Assembly (NCBI RefSeq): GCF_019974135.1
Contig: NZ_AP025017.1
Span: 2,914,001 to 2,978,000 of the forward strand
Length of the DNA: 64,000 nt
From: Actinomyces capricornis
GTDB lineage: Bacteria > Actinomycetota > Actinomycetes > Actinomycetales > Actinomycetaceae
Direction: 5' to 3'
Shown here: positions 39,401 through 46,416 of the stretch, piece by piece
Layout of the letters: every line of letters begins with the position of its first letter
Numbering within the stretch: the first letter of the stretch is position 1
Program-made: the position numbers and the translations under genes
The notes under the pieces: model-generated
Told to the model about the DNA's origin: nothing
Database searches by the model: none
Seen by the model: only the letters and a program-made list of their open reading frames with translations

Positions 39401-42400
39401 TCCTGGGCACCCGAGAGGGCGCCTCCATGCGCGGGGAGGACCTGGCCTCCCTGGGCTCCTCGGCACCGCTGACCTCCGGGGGCGCCGTTGACGCCCTCAT
39501 CGACTCCGCCGTCCAGGCCGTGGCCTCGGCCCAGGGCGTGAGCGTGGCCAAGCCCTCGGCCGGGGGCGGGGCCGGTGGGGCCGTGGTGGACTCCGCCGCC
39601 CTGGACGCCTTCGCCGCCACCGTCACCGGCGAGGAGGGCGTGCTGGCCACCACCGCCCGCACCCTCCTGGACGCCCTGGGCCTGAGCGAGAAGGTCACCG
39701 TCCCGGCCGACGCCGGGGATGAGGACGCCCGCACCCGGGCCGCCCTGGCGGCCCTGGACGCCGAGCTGGGCAGCGGCTGGGTGGCCTCGGTCACCCCGGC
39801 CTTCGCCCCCGAGCGCGCCGTGCTCATCGACGACCGCTGGGCCACCGCCCGCGAGGACATCGCCCGCTTCGGCTCGGGGCAGACCAACCTGGAGGAGGGC
39901 CGCCGCCTGCTGGCCCCCGAGCGCTTCGTGGGCCTGGGCCGGGCCGTGGCCGACCAGGCCGCCTGGTGGCGCGACCAGCTGGCCGCCTCCGAGCTGGAGG
40001 ACGCCTCCCAGCGCGCCGAGCTGCTGGGGGCCATCGCCGAGCGCGCCACCGCCACCGCCCGCAGCGGCGAGGGCACCGTGCGCTGGGCCGACGACGTCGC
40101 CGTGGTCACCGGTGTGGCCCCCGGGTCCATCGCGGCCGCCGTCGTCGGGCAGCTGCTGGCCGGCGGCGCCACCGTGGTGGCCACCAGCTCGCGCCTGACC
40201 CACGAGCGCCTGGCCTTCGCTACCGACCTGTACCGCGAGCACGCGGCCGCCGGGGCGAGGCTGTGGATGGTGCCGGCCAACCTGTCCTCCTACCGGGACG
40301 TGGACGCCCTGGCCTCCTGGATCGGCAACGACCAGGTGGTCACCTCCGGGGGCTCGACCACCGTGGTCAAGGAGGCACTGGTACCCACGCTGCTCTTCCC
40401 CTTCGCCGCGCCGCGGGTCTCGGGCACCCTTGCCGACGCCGGGGCCGAGGCGGAGGCTCAGACCCGCCTGCTGCTGTGGAGCGTGGAGCGCTCCATCGCC
40501 GCCCTGAGCGCCATCGGCACCGACACGCATGTCGACCACCGCCTGCACGTGGTGCTGCCCGGCTCGCCCAACCGCGGCACCTTCGGCGGCGACGGGGCCT
40601 ACGGCGAGGTCAAGTCCGCTCTGGACGCCGTGGTCAACCGCTGGTCCTCCGAGCGCGCCTGGGCCCAGCGCGTCACCCTGGCCCACCCGCGCATCGGCTG
40701 GGTGCGGGGCACTGGCCTCATGGGCGGCAATGACCCGCTCGTGGCCGCCGTCGAGGCCGCCGGCGTGCGCACCTGGTCCACCGAGGAGATCGCCTCCGAG
40801 CTCATCGCCCTGTGCACCCACCAGGTGCGATCCCAGGCCGCCCAGGCTCCCGTCGATGCCGACCTCACCGGCGGGCTGGGCCAGGGCGTGGACCTGGTGG
40901 CCCTGCGCGAGAGCGCGGCCGCCCAGGCCGCCGCGCCCCAGGAGCGGACCGAGGCCCCGGCCACCGTGGCGGCCCTGCCCACGCCCGTGGTGCCCACCCA
41001 GCCCACCGCCCCCCAGTGGGGCGAGGTGGACGCCGACCTGGACGACATGGTGGTCATCGTCTCCACCGGCGAGGTCTCCACCTGGGGCTCGGCCCGCACG
41101 CGCCGCGAGGCCGAGCTGGGCATGAGCGGCGGTGAGGACGTCGAGCTCACCGCGGCCGGCGTCCTGGAGCTCGCCTGGGGCATGGGCCTGCTGACCTGGC
41201 AGGACAGCCCCAAGGCCGGCTGGTACGACGCCGAGGGCGAGCTCGTCGAGGAGTCCGACATCTTCGAGCGCTACCGCGACGAGGTCGTGGCCCGCTGCGG
41301 CATCCGCGAGTTCGTCGACGACGGGGTCATCGCCCCCGTGGCCGACGAGGAGGTCACCGTCTACCTCGACCGCGACATCACGCTGAGCGTGCCCGACGAG
41401 GCCACCGCCCGCACCATCGAGGCCTCGGCCCCCGAGCACACGCTCGTGGCCCCCGACGCCGAGACGGGGGAGTGGACGGTCACCCGCCTGGCCGGCTCCC
41501 TGGCCCGCGTGCCCCGCCGCGCCGCTCTGTCGCGCACCGTGGGAGGCCAGTTCCCGCGCGACTTCGACCCCCAGCGCTGGGGCATCCCCGCCTCCATGGT
41601 CCAGGGGATGGACACCATCGCCTCGTGGAACCTGGTCACGGCCGTGGACGCCTTCCTGTCGGCGGGCTTCACCCCCGCCGAGCTGCTGGCCGCCGTCCAC
41701 CCCTCGGATGTGGCCTCCACGCAGGGGACGGGCTTCGGCGGCATGGAGTCCATGCGCAAGATGTTCGTGGGGCGCCTGCTCGATGAGGAGCGTCCCAGCG
41801 ACATCCTCCAGGAGGCCCTGCCCAACGTGGTGGCCGCGCATGTCATGCAGTCCTATGTGGGCGGCTACGGCTCCATGGTCCAGCCGGTGAGCGCCTGCGC
41901 CACCGCCGCGGTCTCCATCGAGGAGGGCTGGGACAAGATCGCCCTGGGCAAGGCCGATGTCGTGGTGGCCGGTGCCATCGACGATATCTCCATCGAGTCG
42001 GTGGTGGGCTTCGGCAACATGAACGCCACCGCCGAGGCCGCGGCCATGCGCGCCAAGGGCATCTCCGACCGGCACTTCTCCCGGGCCAACGACCGGCGTC
42101 GTGGCGGATTCGTGGAGGCCGAGGGCGGCGGCACCGTCATCCTGGCCCGCGGCAGCGTCGCAGCCAGGCTGGGCCTGCCGGTGGCCGGCGTGGTGGGCTT
42201 CGTCTCCTCCTACGCCGACGGCGCCCACACCTCCATCCCGGCCCCGGGCCTGGGGGCCCTGGGCGCAGGGCGCGGAGGCGTCAACTCGCGCCTGGCCAGG
42301 GCCCTGGCGGCCCTGGGAGTGGAGGCCGACGACATCGCCGTGGTCTCCAAGCACGACACCTCCACCAATGCCAACGACCCCAACGAGTCCGAGCTGCACA

Positions 42401-43020
42401 CCCGCCTGGCCCGGGCCCTGGGCCGCTCCGAGGGCAACCCGCTGGTGGCCGTCTCCCAGAAGACGATCACCGGTCACGCCAAGGGCGGTGCCGCGGTCTT
42501 CCAGGTCTCCGGCCTGGCCGAGATCCTGGCCACCGGTGTGGCTCCGGGCAACGCCTCCCTCGACGTCGTCGACGCCCCCCTGGAGAAGGACGCCTTCTGG
42601 GTGTGGCCGCGCACGCCCATCCGCCTGGCGGGCCGTGGTGGCGCCTCCGGGCGGGTGCCGGGCGCCGGCCCCGTGCGTGCGGGCCTGCTGACCTCGCTGG
42701 GCTTCGGTCACGTCTCCGGGCTCATCGCGGTGGTCCACCCCGGCGCCTTCGAGGCCGCCCTGCGCAAGGACGGCGGCCAGGAGGCCGTGGATGCCTGGCT
42801 GGCCTCGGCCAATGCCCGCCTGGCCGCGGGCACGCGTCGCCGCCGCGCCGGCATGATCGGCCGGGCCCCGCTCTTCGAGCAGGTCCAGGGCCGTCGCCTG
42901 GGCGAGGAGACCAGGCTGCGCGACCCGCACGAGGTCGAGGCCGCCATGCTCCTGGATCCCGAGGCCAGGCTCGGCGCCGACGGCGTCTACCACGCCGGGG
43001 AGCACGAGGAGCAGGCCTGA
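33415..43020 (+). CDS. fas: Type I fatty acid synthase (single chain, bacterial FAS I)
   Basis: A 3201-residue megasynthase making long-chain acyl-CoA from acetyl- and malonyl-CoA. Domains in order, approximate residues: acetyltransferase, GHSQG near 163; enoyl reductase, LAGMTPTTVDPA near 463 and IQIEDGHAGGHHS near 600; dehydratase hot-dog fold, FARVTGDFNPIHTSY near 1300; malonyl/palmitoyl transferase, YPGQG near 1415 and AGHSLGEY near 1512; an Ala/Pro-rich linker (1820-1860); acyl carrier, GVSSRRNQLLMDLG with the pantetheinylated serine near 1903; ketoreductase, VAVVTGVAPGSIA near 2228; ketosynthase, VSACATAAV with Cys near 2827, then VSKHDT and TITGHAKGGA with the catalytic histidines. There is no phosphopantetheinyl transferase domain, as in other bacterial FAS I; acpS is nearby. 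The ATG at 33415 has GAGGA upstream; a GTG at 33397 overlapping the carboxyltransferase stop is the alternative. Confidence 0.97.
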   Translation: MTQTPGPGTAPDSHHHFSAHTTKDSTTVHPTAQNTRPADTIAERISGGQAYAATFGGQATPWRSTLDELVSLDRDLATTLVGVDEAVSRRLAPVATDLLTITPRGSRLLDDQAAPLAPAHRTAADGADVSVPGILMAQHAVLASLAGAGLDITAHAPVTAVGHSQGVLGVALLEALNAGRGAGAAGSADDAVVEVHAIARLIGAAATRTTRRLDLGTVGQSTPMLSVRGVTRPVLDGVLERVPGSERISVGVTNGRQAHILSGRPADLERVVTALEAAAARSAKARKERRRGGAVLAPVTEFLATSVPFHTPLLAPAVKDVAAWAQACGLDGELARSLAQSVLIDPVDWPGLVTSALGLDARVGQSGQDGQAQVRTVLDLGPGGVLARLTEAVVAGTGTTVVPAGTAKDIDGLDRPGTAPAAAVDRSRFAPRLTRLPDGRLTLDTAFTRLTGRSAVLLAGMTPTTVDPAIVAAAANAGYWAELAGGGQTTPAVLAENLQGLEQALEPGRTAAFNAMFMDRYLWNLHLGTQRLLSKARAGGAPVDGIVISAGIPELEEATALLARLHAEGFPYIAFKPGTVDQIRQVLAIARAVPESPVIIQIEDGHAGGHHSWEDLNTMLLATYDAIRAVDNAVLVVGGGIGTPAKAADYLTGRWALAYGTAAAPVDGVMIGTAAMTCLEAKTNDDVKQLLVDTPGIPEDSGVEGGWVPSGESIGGMTSGLSHLRADLYEIDNSSARASRLIQELAGDDAAMTERREEMIEALAKTAKPYFGDVEEMTYLEWATRYAELCVAPHTGRGAVESDWADEGWYDRFLDLMRRIEARLARADHGRIPTLYADHEAVIDSDDALARLAQHYPSAATTRVEPADAAWFVDLCRKHPKPVPFVPVLDADILRWWGTDSLWQSQDPRYTADQVRIIPGPVAVAGITTVNEPVGDLLGRFETAAIEALQAGGTPEHRAAGRLGAAPAVADGSLVSPVADASELVRVTPHVLWNGHLTVNPATVLSQDAYTVVARPDVAEDAYDLDINLDTHWDGTPGGESIHAVRRLVVPLRLARAWDGAAPLVDPERISDTMNDLLRATAGVGAVSITGDHVEHLPQVRTAVAGATDALGRPATQPFGTIHGSFTLAPTLGHDHASVTADALPADLSAAPLVPDALLGPCWPVVYAALGSVVEDGMPLIEGLLGAVHLDHTVDLHLTLHQLQAAAQTSPTITVTGWVAALEESSAGRVVDVRLELTDAADGTLVALMRERFAIRGRASGSAVPSAPELAGGTGRETAPAARRILRRTTVTAPADMTAFARVTGDFNPIHTSYHAARVAGMEAPLVHGMWLSATAQQVAASTAADGSRHVLAGWTYVMTGPVELGDEVEVTVERTGLVVGGGYVLEVVCRIGGEVVSRGTAVTIPEPTAYIYPGQGIQAAGMGLDERASSKAAREVWDRADAHTRSELGFSVINLVRDNPTEMTARGVTYRHPEGLLNLTQFTQVALATVAMATTARLAEAGALVEGAAFAGHSLGEYTALSAYGRVMPVETTISIVFQRGSTMHSLVPRDAEGASNYRMGALRPNQAGIGADEVEDYVASIAEASGEFLQIVNHNLAGVQYAVAGTIKGLDALAADARAKARARGGKNPFMLVPGIDVPFHSEVLRPGVPEFRGRLLELVPQDLDYERLVGRYVPNLVARPFALTQDFARSILQVVPSEPVEEILADWDNRAKDPVELARQLLVELLAWQFASPVRWIETQDVLLASPAEGGMGIEHVVEVGLANSPTLANLAKNTLLLPRHAGRHVVVHNARRDEARVLATDTDPAVELAEPDFEVPADAESPAAAPAPAESPAPAAEAPAPAPQEAAAPAAPAAAAGPVEDIAFTATDALTVLLAHASRIRPEQIGATDTTETLTNGVSSRRNQLLMDLGTELELASIDGAADADMTALSATVAKGAPGYKAFGPVLTEAIRVGLARILGPSGVRASRIADRVTGTWALGPGWVSHVTAAMFLGTREGASMRGEDLASLGSSAPLTSGGAVDALIDSAVQAVASAQGVSVAKPSAGGGAGGAVVDSAALDAFAATVTGEEGVLATTARTLLDALGLSEKVTVPADAGDEDARTRAALAALDAELGSGWVASVTPAFAPERAVLIDDRWATAREDIARFGSGQTNLEEGRRLLAPERFVGLGRAVADQAAWWRDQLAASELEDASQRAELLGAIAERATATARSGEGTVRWADDVAVVTGVAPGSIAAAVVGQLLAGGATVVATSSRLTHERLAFATDLYREHAAAGARLWMVPANLSSYRDVDALASWIGNDQVVTSGGSTTVVKEALVPTLLFPFAAPRVSGTLADAGAEAEAQTRLLLWSVERSIAALSAIGTDTHVDHRLHVVLPGSPNRGTFGGDGAYGEVKSALDAVVNRWSSERAWAQRVTLAHPRIGWVRGTGLMGGNDPLVAAVEAAGVRTWSTEEIASELIALCTHQVRSQAAQAPVDADLTGGLGQGVDLVALRESAAAQAAAPQERTEAPATVAALPTPVVPTQPTAPQWGEVDADLDDMVVIVSTGEVSTWGSARTRREAELGMSGGEDVELTAAGVLELAWGMGLLTWQDSPKAGWYDAEGELVEESDIFERYRDEVVARCGIREFVDDGVIAPVADEEVTVYLDRDITLSVPDEATARTIEASAPEHTLVAPDAETGEWTVTRLAGSLARVPRRAALSRTVGGQFPRDFDPQRWGIPASMVQGMDTIASWNLVTAVDAFLSAGFTPAELLAAVHPSDVASTQGTGFGGMESMRKMFVGRLLDEERPSDILQEALPNVVAAHVMQSYVGGYGSMVQPVSACATAAVSIEEGWDKIALGKADVVVAGAIDDISIESVVGFGNMNATAEAAAMRAKGISDRHFSRANDRRRGGFVEAEGGGTVILARGSVAARLGLPVAGVVGFVSSYADGAHTSIPAPGLGALGAGRGGVNSRLARALAALGVEADDIAVVSKHDTSTNANDPNESELHTRLARALGRSEGNPLVAVSQKTITGHAKGGAAVFQVSGLAEILATGVAPGNASLDVVDAPLEKDAFWVWPRTPIRLAGRGGASGRVPGAGPVRAGLLTSLGFGHVSGLIAVVHPGAFEAALRKDGGQEAVDAWLASANARLAAGTRRRRAGMIGRAPLFEQVQGRRLGEETRLRDPHEVEAAMLLDPEARLGADGVYHAGEHEEQA

Positions 43021-43032
43021 GCCGGCGCCCCT

Positions 43033-43070
43033 GCTGCTGCGGGAGCGGAGTGCACCGCTCCCGCAGCAGC
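43033..43070 (+). terminator. 16-bp hairpin terminator after fas
   Basis: Bases 43033-43048 pair perfectly with 43055-43070 around AGTGCA, 13 bases after the fas stop. Confidence 0.75.
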
Positions 43071-43149
43071 GCTGCGGCTCGGCTCAGAGCCGCGGGAGGC
43101 CGCCCGGTGGGAGCACGGAGGTGAGCATGATGGCGGGTGATGACAGGTG

Positions 43150-43704
43150 ATGGCAGCGAGCGCCGCTGAGCCGCTCATCAGGCCGATGCGCCCCCAGGAC
43201 GCCGAGCCCGTCACGCGGGTGTGGCACGCCTCCTGGCTGGACACCTACGTGCGGCCCGAGGGGATCAGCGCCCAGGACGCCCAGGCGCGGTGGGCCCCCC
43301 GCCTCACCGTTGAGGGCATCGCCCGTCTGGCCGGGCAGATCGAGCGGTCTCGGGCCGACGCGGGTCTCATCTACCTCGTGGCCGAGATGGGGCAGGAGGT
43401 GGTGGGCCTGGCCATCGCCGAGCAGCCGCCGGCGGGGGACCAGTACCTGCAGGTCATGTACGTCGCCGCTCGGGCCCGCTGCCATGGCGTGGGTGCGGCC
43501 CTCATGCGCGCGGTGCTGGAGTGGGCCGATGCCACCAGGCCGATAGAGCTGGGCGTGGCGGCCTTCAACACCGCCGCCCAGCGCTTCTACACCCGCCACG
43601 GCTTCGCGCTGGTTCCCGGCTCGCACCGCCTGTACGACGGGGTGATCCCCGAGGTGGTCATGAGGCGGGCTCCCGGCGGCGCGCCCGGGCGGGGCGGTGC
43701 CTGA
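43150..43704 (+). CDS. GNAT-family N-acetyltransferase
   Basis: A 184-residue acetyltransferase of the GNAT fold. The N-terminal strand IRPMRPQDAEPVTRVWHASW is typical. The acetyl-CoA loop reads ARARCHGVGAALMRAVLEWA (Q/R-x-x-G-x-G/A type, about residues 107-126), followed by ELGVAAFNTAAQRFYTRHGFAL, the standard closing motif. The substrate cannot be told. It lies between fas and acpS and its stop overlaps the acpS start, so the two are co-translated. Involvement in lipid or carrier modification is possible but only inferred. The start could be the GTG at 43147 or the ATG at 43150; the ribosome binding site is weak. Confidence 0.85.
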   Translation: MAASAAEPLIRPMRPQDAEPVTRVWHASWLDTYVRPEGISAQDAQARWAPRLTVEGIARLAGQIERSRADAGLIYLVAEMGQEVVGLAIAEQPPAGDQYLQVMYVAARARCHGVGAALMRAVLEWADATRPIELGVAAFNTAAQRFYTRHGFALVPGSHRLYDGVIPEVVMRRAPGGAPGRGGA

Positions 43705-44210
43705 TGCGGCCTGCGCTTCCCGAGCCCCCCGGCGTCGACCCGGGCGCCCGGGCTCCGGGCGCCGGGCTGGACCTGGTGGAGGTGGCCATGCTGGCCGACC
43801 AGCTCGGCGTGCCGGGCACCGTCTTCGCCGAGAGGGCCTTCACCGCCCGGGAGCGGCGCGAGTCGCGCCGCCGCTGTGTGGACAAGGGCTCGGCCGAGGC
43901 CGAGCACCTGGCGGCGCGGTGGGCCGCCAAGGAGGCCTTCGTCAAGGCCTGGAGCCAGGCGGTGGCCCTGCGGGCCCGCACCAGGGGGGAGCCTGGAGGG
44001 CCCCTCATCGCGCCCGAGGACCTGGACTGGCGGCAGATCGAGATGGTCACCGACCGCTGGGGGCGGCCCCGGCTGCACCTCAGCGGGCAGGTGGCCCAGG
44101 CCGTGGAGGACAGCCTGGGGCCCGGCAGCGCGCAGGCCGAGAGCTGGCCGGTGTCGGTGACCCACGAGGGCGGCTGGGCCGCGGCCATCGTGCTGTTCCA
44201 GCGGCCCTGA
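43704..44210 (+). CDS. acpS: Holo-[acyl-carrier-protein] synthase
   Basis: A 168-residue 4'-phosphopantetheinyl transferase, the enzyme expected to activate the carrier domain of the adjacent FAS I. The magnesium site is in AGLDLVEVAML (Asp near residue 26), and the second motif is HLAARWAAKEAFVKAW (Glu and Lys near residue 75), with FAERAFTARERRE between them as in AcpS. The C-terminal VSVTHEGGWAAAIVLFQ is also typical. It is longer than the usual 120-130 residues because of an N-terminal lead and an insert (TRGEPGGPLIAPEDLDW). The start overlaps the GNAT stop. fas-acpS adjacency is known from Mycobacterium and supports the role. Confidence 0.92.
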   Translation: MRPALPEPPGVDPGARAPGAGLDLVEVAMLADQLGVPGTVFAERAFTARERRESRRRCVDKGSAEAEHLAARWAAKEAFVKAWSQAVALRARTRGEPGGPLIAPEDLDWRQIEMVTDRWGRPRLHLSGQVAQAVEDSLGPGSAQAESWPVSVTHEGGWAAAIVLFQRP

Positions 44211-44218
44211 GCCCCATG

Positions 44219-44301
44219 CTGCACATCTTCGGACCGGGGCGCGACCGGATCATGCCGAAAGGCCCGGCTCCGGTGCCCGATCCGGGCCTGAAGATGTGCA
44301 G
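44219..44301. terminator. Nested hairpins after acpS
   Basis: An outer pair CTGCACATCTTC (44219-44230) with GAAGATGTGCAG (44290-44301) encloses an inner pair AGGCCCGG (44260-44267) with CCGGGCCT (44282-44289). TTATATAAC follows. It probably ends the acpS transcript; the outer arms resemble a dispersed repeat rather than a simple terminator. The rest of the 304-base gap to the symporter gene holds a five-codon leader and no other gene. Confidence 0.5.
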
Positions 44302-44450
44302 TTATATAACGGATTGAACCGCTGATGTCGCGTACGCTGTCGTCGGCGCCCGTCGATCCGGCGACAGCCTGCTGGTCAACCCGCCTGGGCCACCCCGGAG
44401 CGCGTGGGGCGGGCGCCGGAGCCGATCCGTCTGCCCTGGAGGAGGACCTC

Positions 44451-44468
44451 ATGCCTGTGAACAGGTAG
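44451..44468 (+). other. Five-codon mini-ORF with strong ribosome binding site upstream of the symporter
   Basis: GGAGGAGG stands just ahead of ATG CCT GTG AAC AGG TAG, a complete five-codon frame (MPVNR) that ends 46 bases before the PutP-type gene. The Shine-Dalgarno is as good as any in the window. It contains one proline codon near its start. It may be a regulatory leader peptide, or simply a chance start codon. Confidence 0.3.
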
Positions 44469-44514
44469 GGCCCGACCCTGCCGTCTCCACCTCATCAACT
44501 GCAAAGGAGCTGTC

Positions 44515-45999
44515 ATGAGTGATACCACCTTCGAGGCCATGGCAATGGTCATCTACTTCGTGGCCATGATCATGATCGGGCTGTGGGCCTATGTGCGGAC
44601 CAACAGTATCGACGACTACATGCTGGCCGGCCGCGATCTCAACCCCTTCGTGGCGGCGCTGTCCGCCGGTGCCTCGGACATGTCCGGATGGCTGCTCATG
44701 GGCCTGCCCGGGGCCCTGTACGCCTCGGGCCTGGTCGAGGCCTGGATCGCCATCGGCCTGACCGTGGGCGCCCTGGTCAACTGGATCGTGGTAGCGCCAC
44801 GACTGCGCACCTACACCGAGGTCGCCGATAATGCGATCACCATCCCCAGCTTCCTGGACAACCGCCTCCACGACTCGCGCCACCTCCTGCGCTGGGCCGC
44901 CGGCATCATCATCCTGGTGTTCTTCACCTTCTACGTCTCCTCGGGCATGGTCGCCGGAGGCAAGTTCTTCGAATCCTCCTTCGGCATGGACTACCGCCTG
45001 GGGATGACGCTCGTGGCCGCCATCACCGTGCTCTACACCCTCGTGGGCGGATTCCTGGCCGTGTCGTGGACCGACCTGGTCCAGGGAATCATGATGGTCG
45101 CCGCCCTCATCGCCGTGCCGGTGGTCGGTGTCATGCACGTGGGCGGTGTCGGTGAGGTGGTCTCCGCCGTGCGCTCCGTGGACGCCGACTACTGGGCCCT
45201 GGTGGGCCCCAGTGTCTCGGTCATCGGCGTCATCTCCGCCATCGCCTGGGGCCTGGGCTACTTCGGCCAGCCCCACATCATCGTGCGCTTCATGGCCATC
45301 CGTTCCCCGCGCGAGGCCATCCAGGGCGGCATCATCGGGATCAGCTGGATGCTCTTCGCCGTGCTGGGCGCCATCGGCACCGCAGTGGTCGGCGTGGCCA
45401 TCTACGCCCGCGACCCCGAGAGGCTCGCCGACCCCGAGACCGCCTTCATCACCCTGGGCCAGCTGCTCTTCCACCCCCTGGTGGCCGGCTTCATGCTCGC
45501 CGCGATCCTGGCGGCCATCATGTCCACGATCTCCTCCCAGCTGCTGGTGACCAGCTCCGCCCTCGTCGAGGACCTCTACCGCACCGTGCGCAAGGGCGAG
45601 CTGGCCTCCTCCCACCTGGTCATCGCCTCGCGCACCGCGGTCCTCCTCGTGGCCGTCATCGCCGCCCTCATGGCCTGGACGCCCAGCGACACCATCCTGG
45701 CGCTGGTGGCCTTCGCCTGGGCCGGCTTCGGCGCCTCCTTCGGGCCCACCATCCTGCTGTGCCTGTACTGGAGGAGGCTGACCCCGGCCGGCGCCCTGGC
45801 GGGCATGATCACCGGCGCCGTCCTGGTGGGGCTCTGGGGAAATATCGACGGCGGCCCCGGAGGCGTCTTCGACCTCTACGAGATCCTGCCGGGATTCCTG
45901 GGCAACCTCGCGGTGGCCTGGGGCGTGTCCCGCCTGGGCGAGCCGGACGCCGCGGTGGAGGAGGAGTTCGCCAGCGCCGTGCGCGCCACCCGGGTCTGA
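44515..45999 (+). CDS. putP: Sodium/proline symporter (PutP-like, SSS family)
   Basis: A 494-residue membrane protein of the sodium:solute symporter family with about 13 helices. DYMLAGRDLNPFVAALSAGASDMSGWLLMG (residues 34-63) carries the Na-binding Asp/Ser region of PutP. AVSWTDLVQGIMM, WGLGYFGQPHIIVRFMA and AIMSTISSQLLVTSSALVEDLY are further PutP motifs. The likely substrate is proline, used as osmolyte or nutrient. AAAGGAG precedes the ATG. It is monocistronic in appearance; the next feature downstream is a riboswitch. Other SSS substrates (pantothenate, choline) are less likely given the match to PutP. Confidence 0.9.
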   Translation: MSDTTFEAMAMVIYFVAMIMIGLWAYVRTNSIDDYMLAGRDLNPFVAALSAGASDMSGWLLMGLPGALYASGLVEAWIAIGLTVGALVNWIVVAPRLRTYTEVADNAITIPSFLDNRLHDSRHLLRWAAGIIILVFFTFYVSSGMVAGGKFFESSFGMDYRLGMTLVAAITVLYTLVGGFLAVSWTDLVQGIMMVAALIAVPVVGVMHVGGVGEVVSAVRSVDADYWALVGPSVSVIGVISAIAWGLGYFGQPHIIVRFMAIRSPREAIQGGIIGISWMLFAVLGAIGTAVVGVAIYARDPERLADPETAFITLGQLLFHPLVAGFMLAAILAAIMSTISSQLLVTSSALVEDLYRTVRKGELASSHLVIASRTAVLLVAVIAALMAWTPSDTILALVAFAWAGFGASFGPTILLCLYWRRLTPAGALAGMITGAVLVGLWGNIDGGPGGVFDLYEILPGFLGNLAVAWGVSRLGEPDAAVEEEFASAVRATRV

Positions 46000-46100
46000 G
46001 GCCGTCACCGGCCCCAAGCGCCCCGAGGGTGCTGTGACCACGCCCATAATCACCGGGTGTGCAGTCCCTCGGCACGGTGGTTGTAGCCTTGCCCCAGCAA

Positions 46101-46242
46101 CGTGCTCCGGGGTCGGTGAAAGTCCGAACCGGCGGTGAGAGTCCGCGACCCGGTCGCCGTGCAGCCCGCAGGGCGGCCGGTGGCCGGCTGAGCCGGTGGA
46201 ACTCCGGCACCGACGGTGAGAGTCCGGAAGGGAGGAGGCACG
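46101..46242 (+). ncRNA. FMN riboswitch (RFN element)
   Basis: The sequence has the conserved RFN order: GGGGTCGGTGAAAGTCCGAA at 46109-46128, CCGGCGGTGAGAGTCCGCGA next, GCCGGTGGAACTCCGGCACC later, then GACGGTGAGAGTCCGGAAGG near 46212. The closing P1 stem pairs CGTGC (46101-46105) with GCACG (46238-46242). FMN binding regulates riboflavin synthesis and uptake genes in known cases. Here it precedes a permease and a binding lipoprotein, not rib enzymes, which points to riboflavin uptake. Confidence 0.93.
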
Positions 46243-46416
46243 GGGCGCCCGGGCACGCCTGTGCCTCCAGGGACGGGATGCACCATCGGCCCACGCCGAT
46301 CCGCGTGCCGCCTCCCGTGGGCGCCCGTGACGCGCATGCGCCGGCCAGAGGCGCATCGCGGGCCCCGGACTCGCCCGGGGGTGAGCGCCCCCGGGAACGG
46401 ACCGGGAGGAGCTCTC
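46234..46416 (+). promoter_or_regulatory. Expression platform of the FMN riboswitch
   Basis: GGAGGCAC (46234-46241), which includes part of the 3' strand of P1, can instead pair with GTGCCTCC (46261-46268), so ligand binding and this hairpin exclude each other. Further on, CCTCCCG (46311-46317) complements CGGGAGG (46403-46409), the Shine-Dalgarno region of the next gene. CCCGGGGG/CCCCCGGG (46374-46381 with 46388-46395) forms a hairpin just before it. No T-run is present. This fits translational control; the switching order is inferred. Confidence 0.55.

Noticed and set aside
34090..43005. A 2971-codon open frame antisense to fas, and similar long antisense frames opposite the carboxylase genes
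   Set aside because: Very GC-rich coding DNA leaves the opposite strand open; the translations are low-complexity Gly/His/Asp/Val runs without any family motif.
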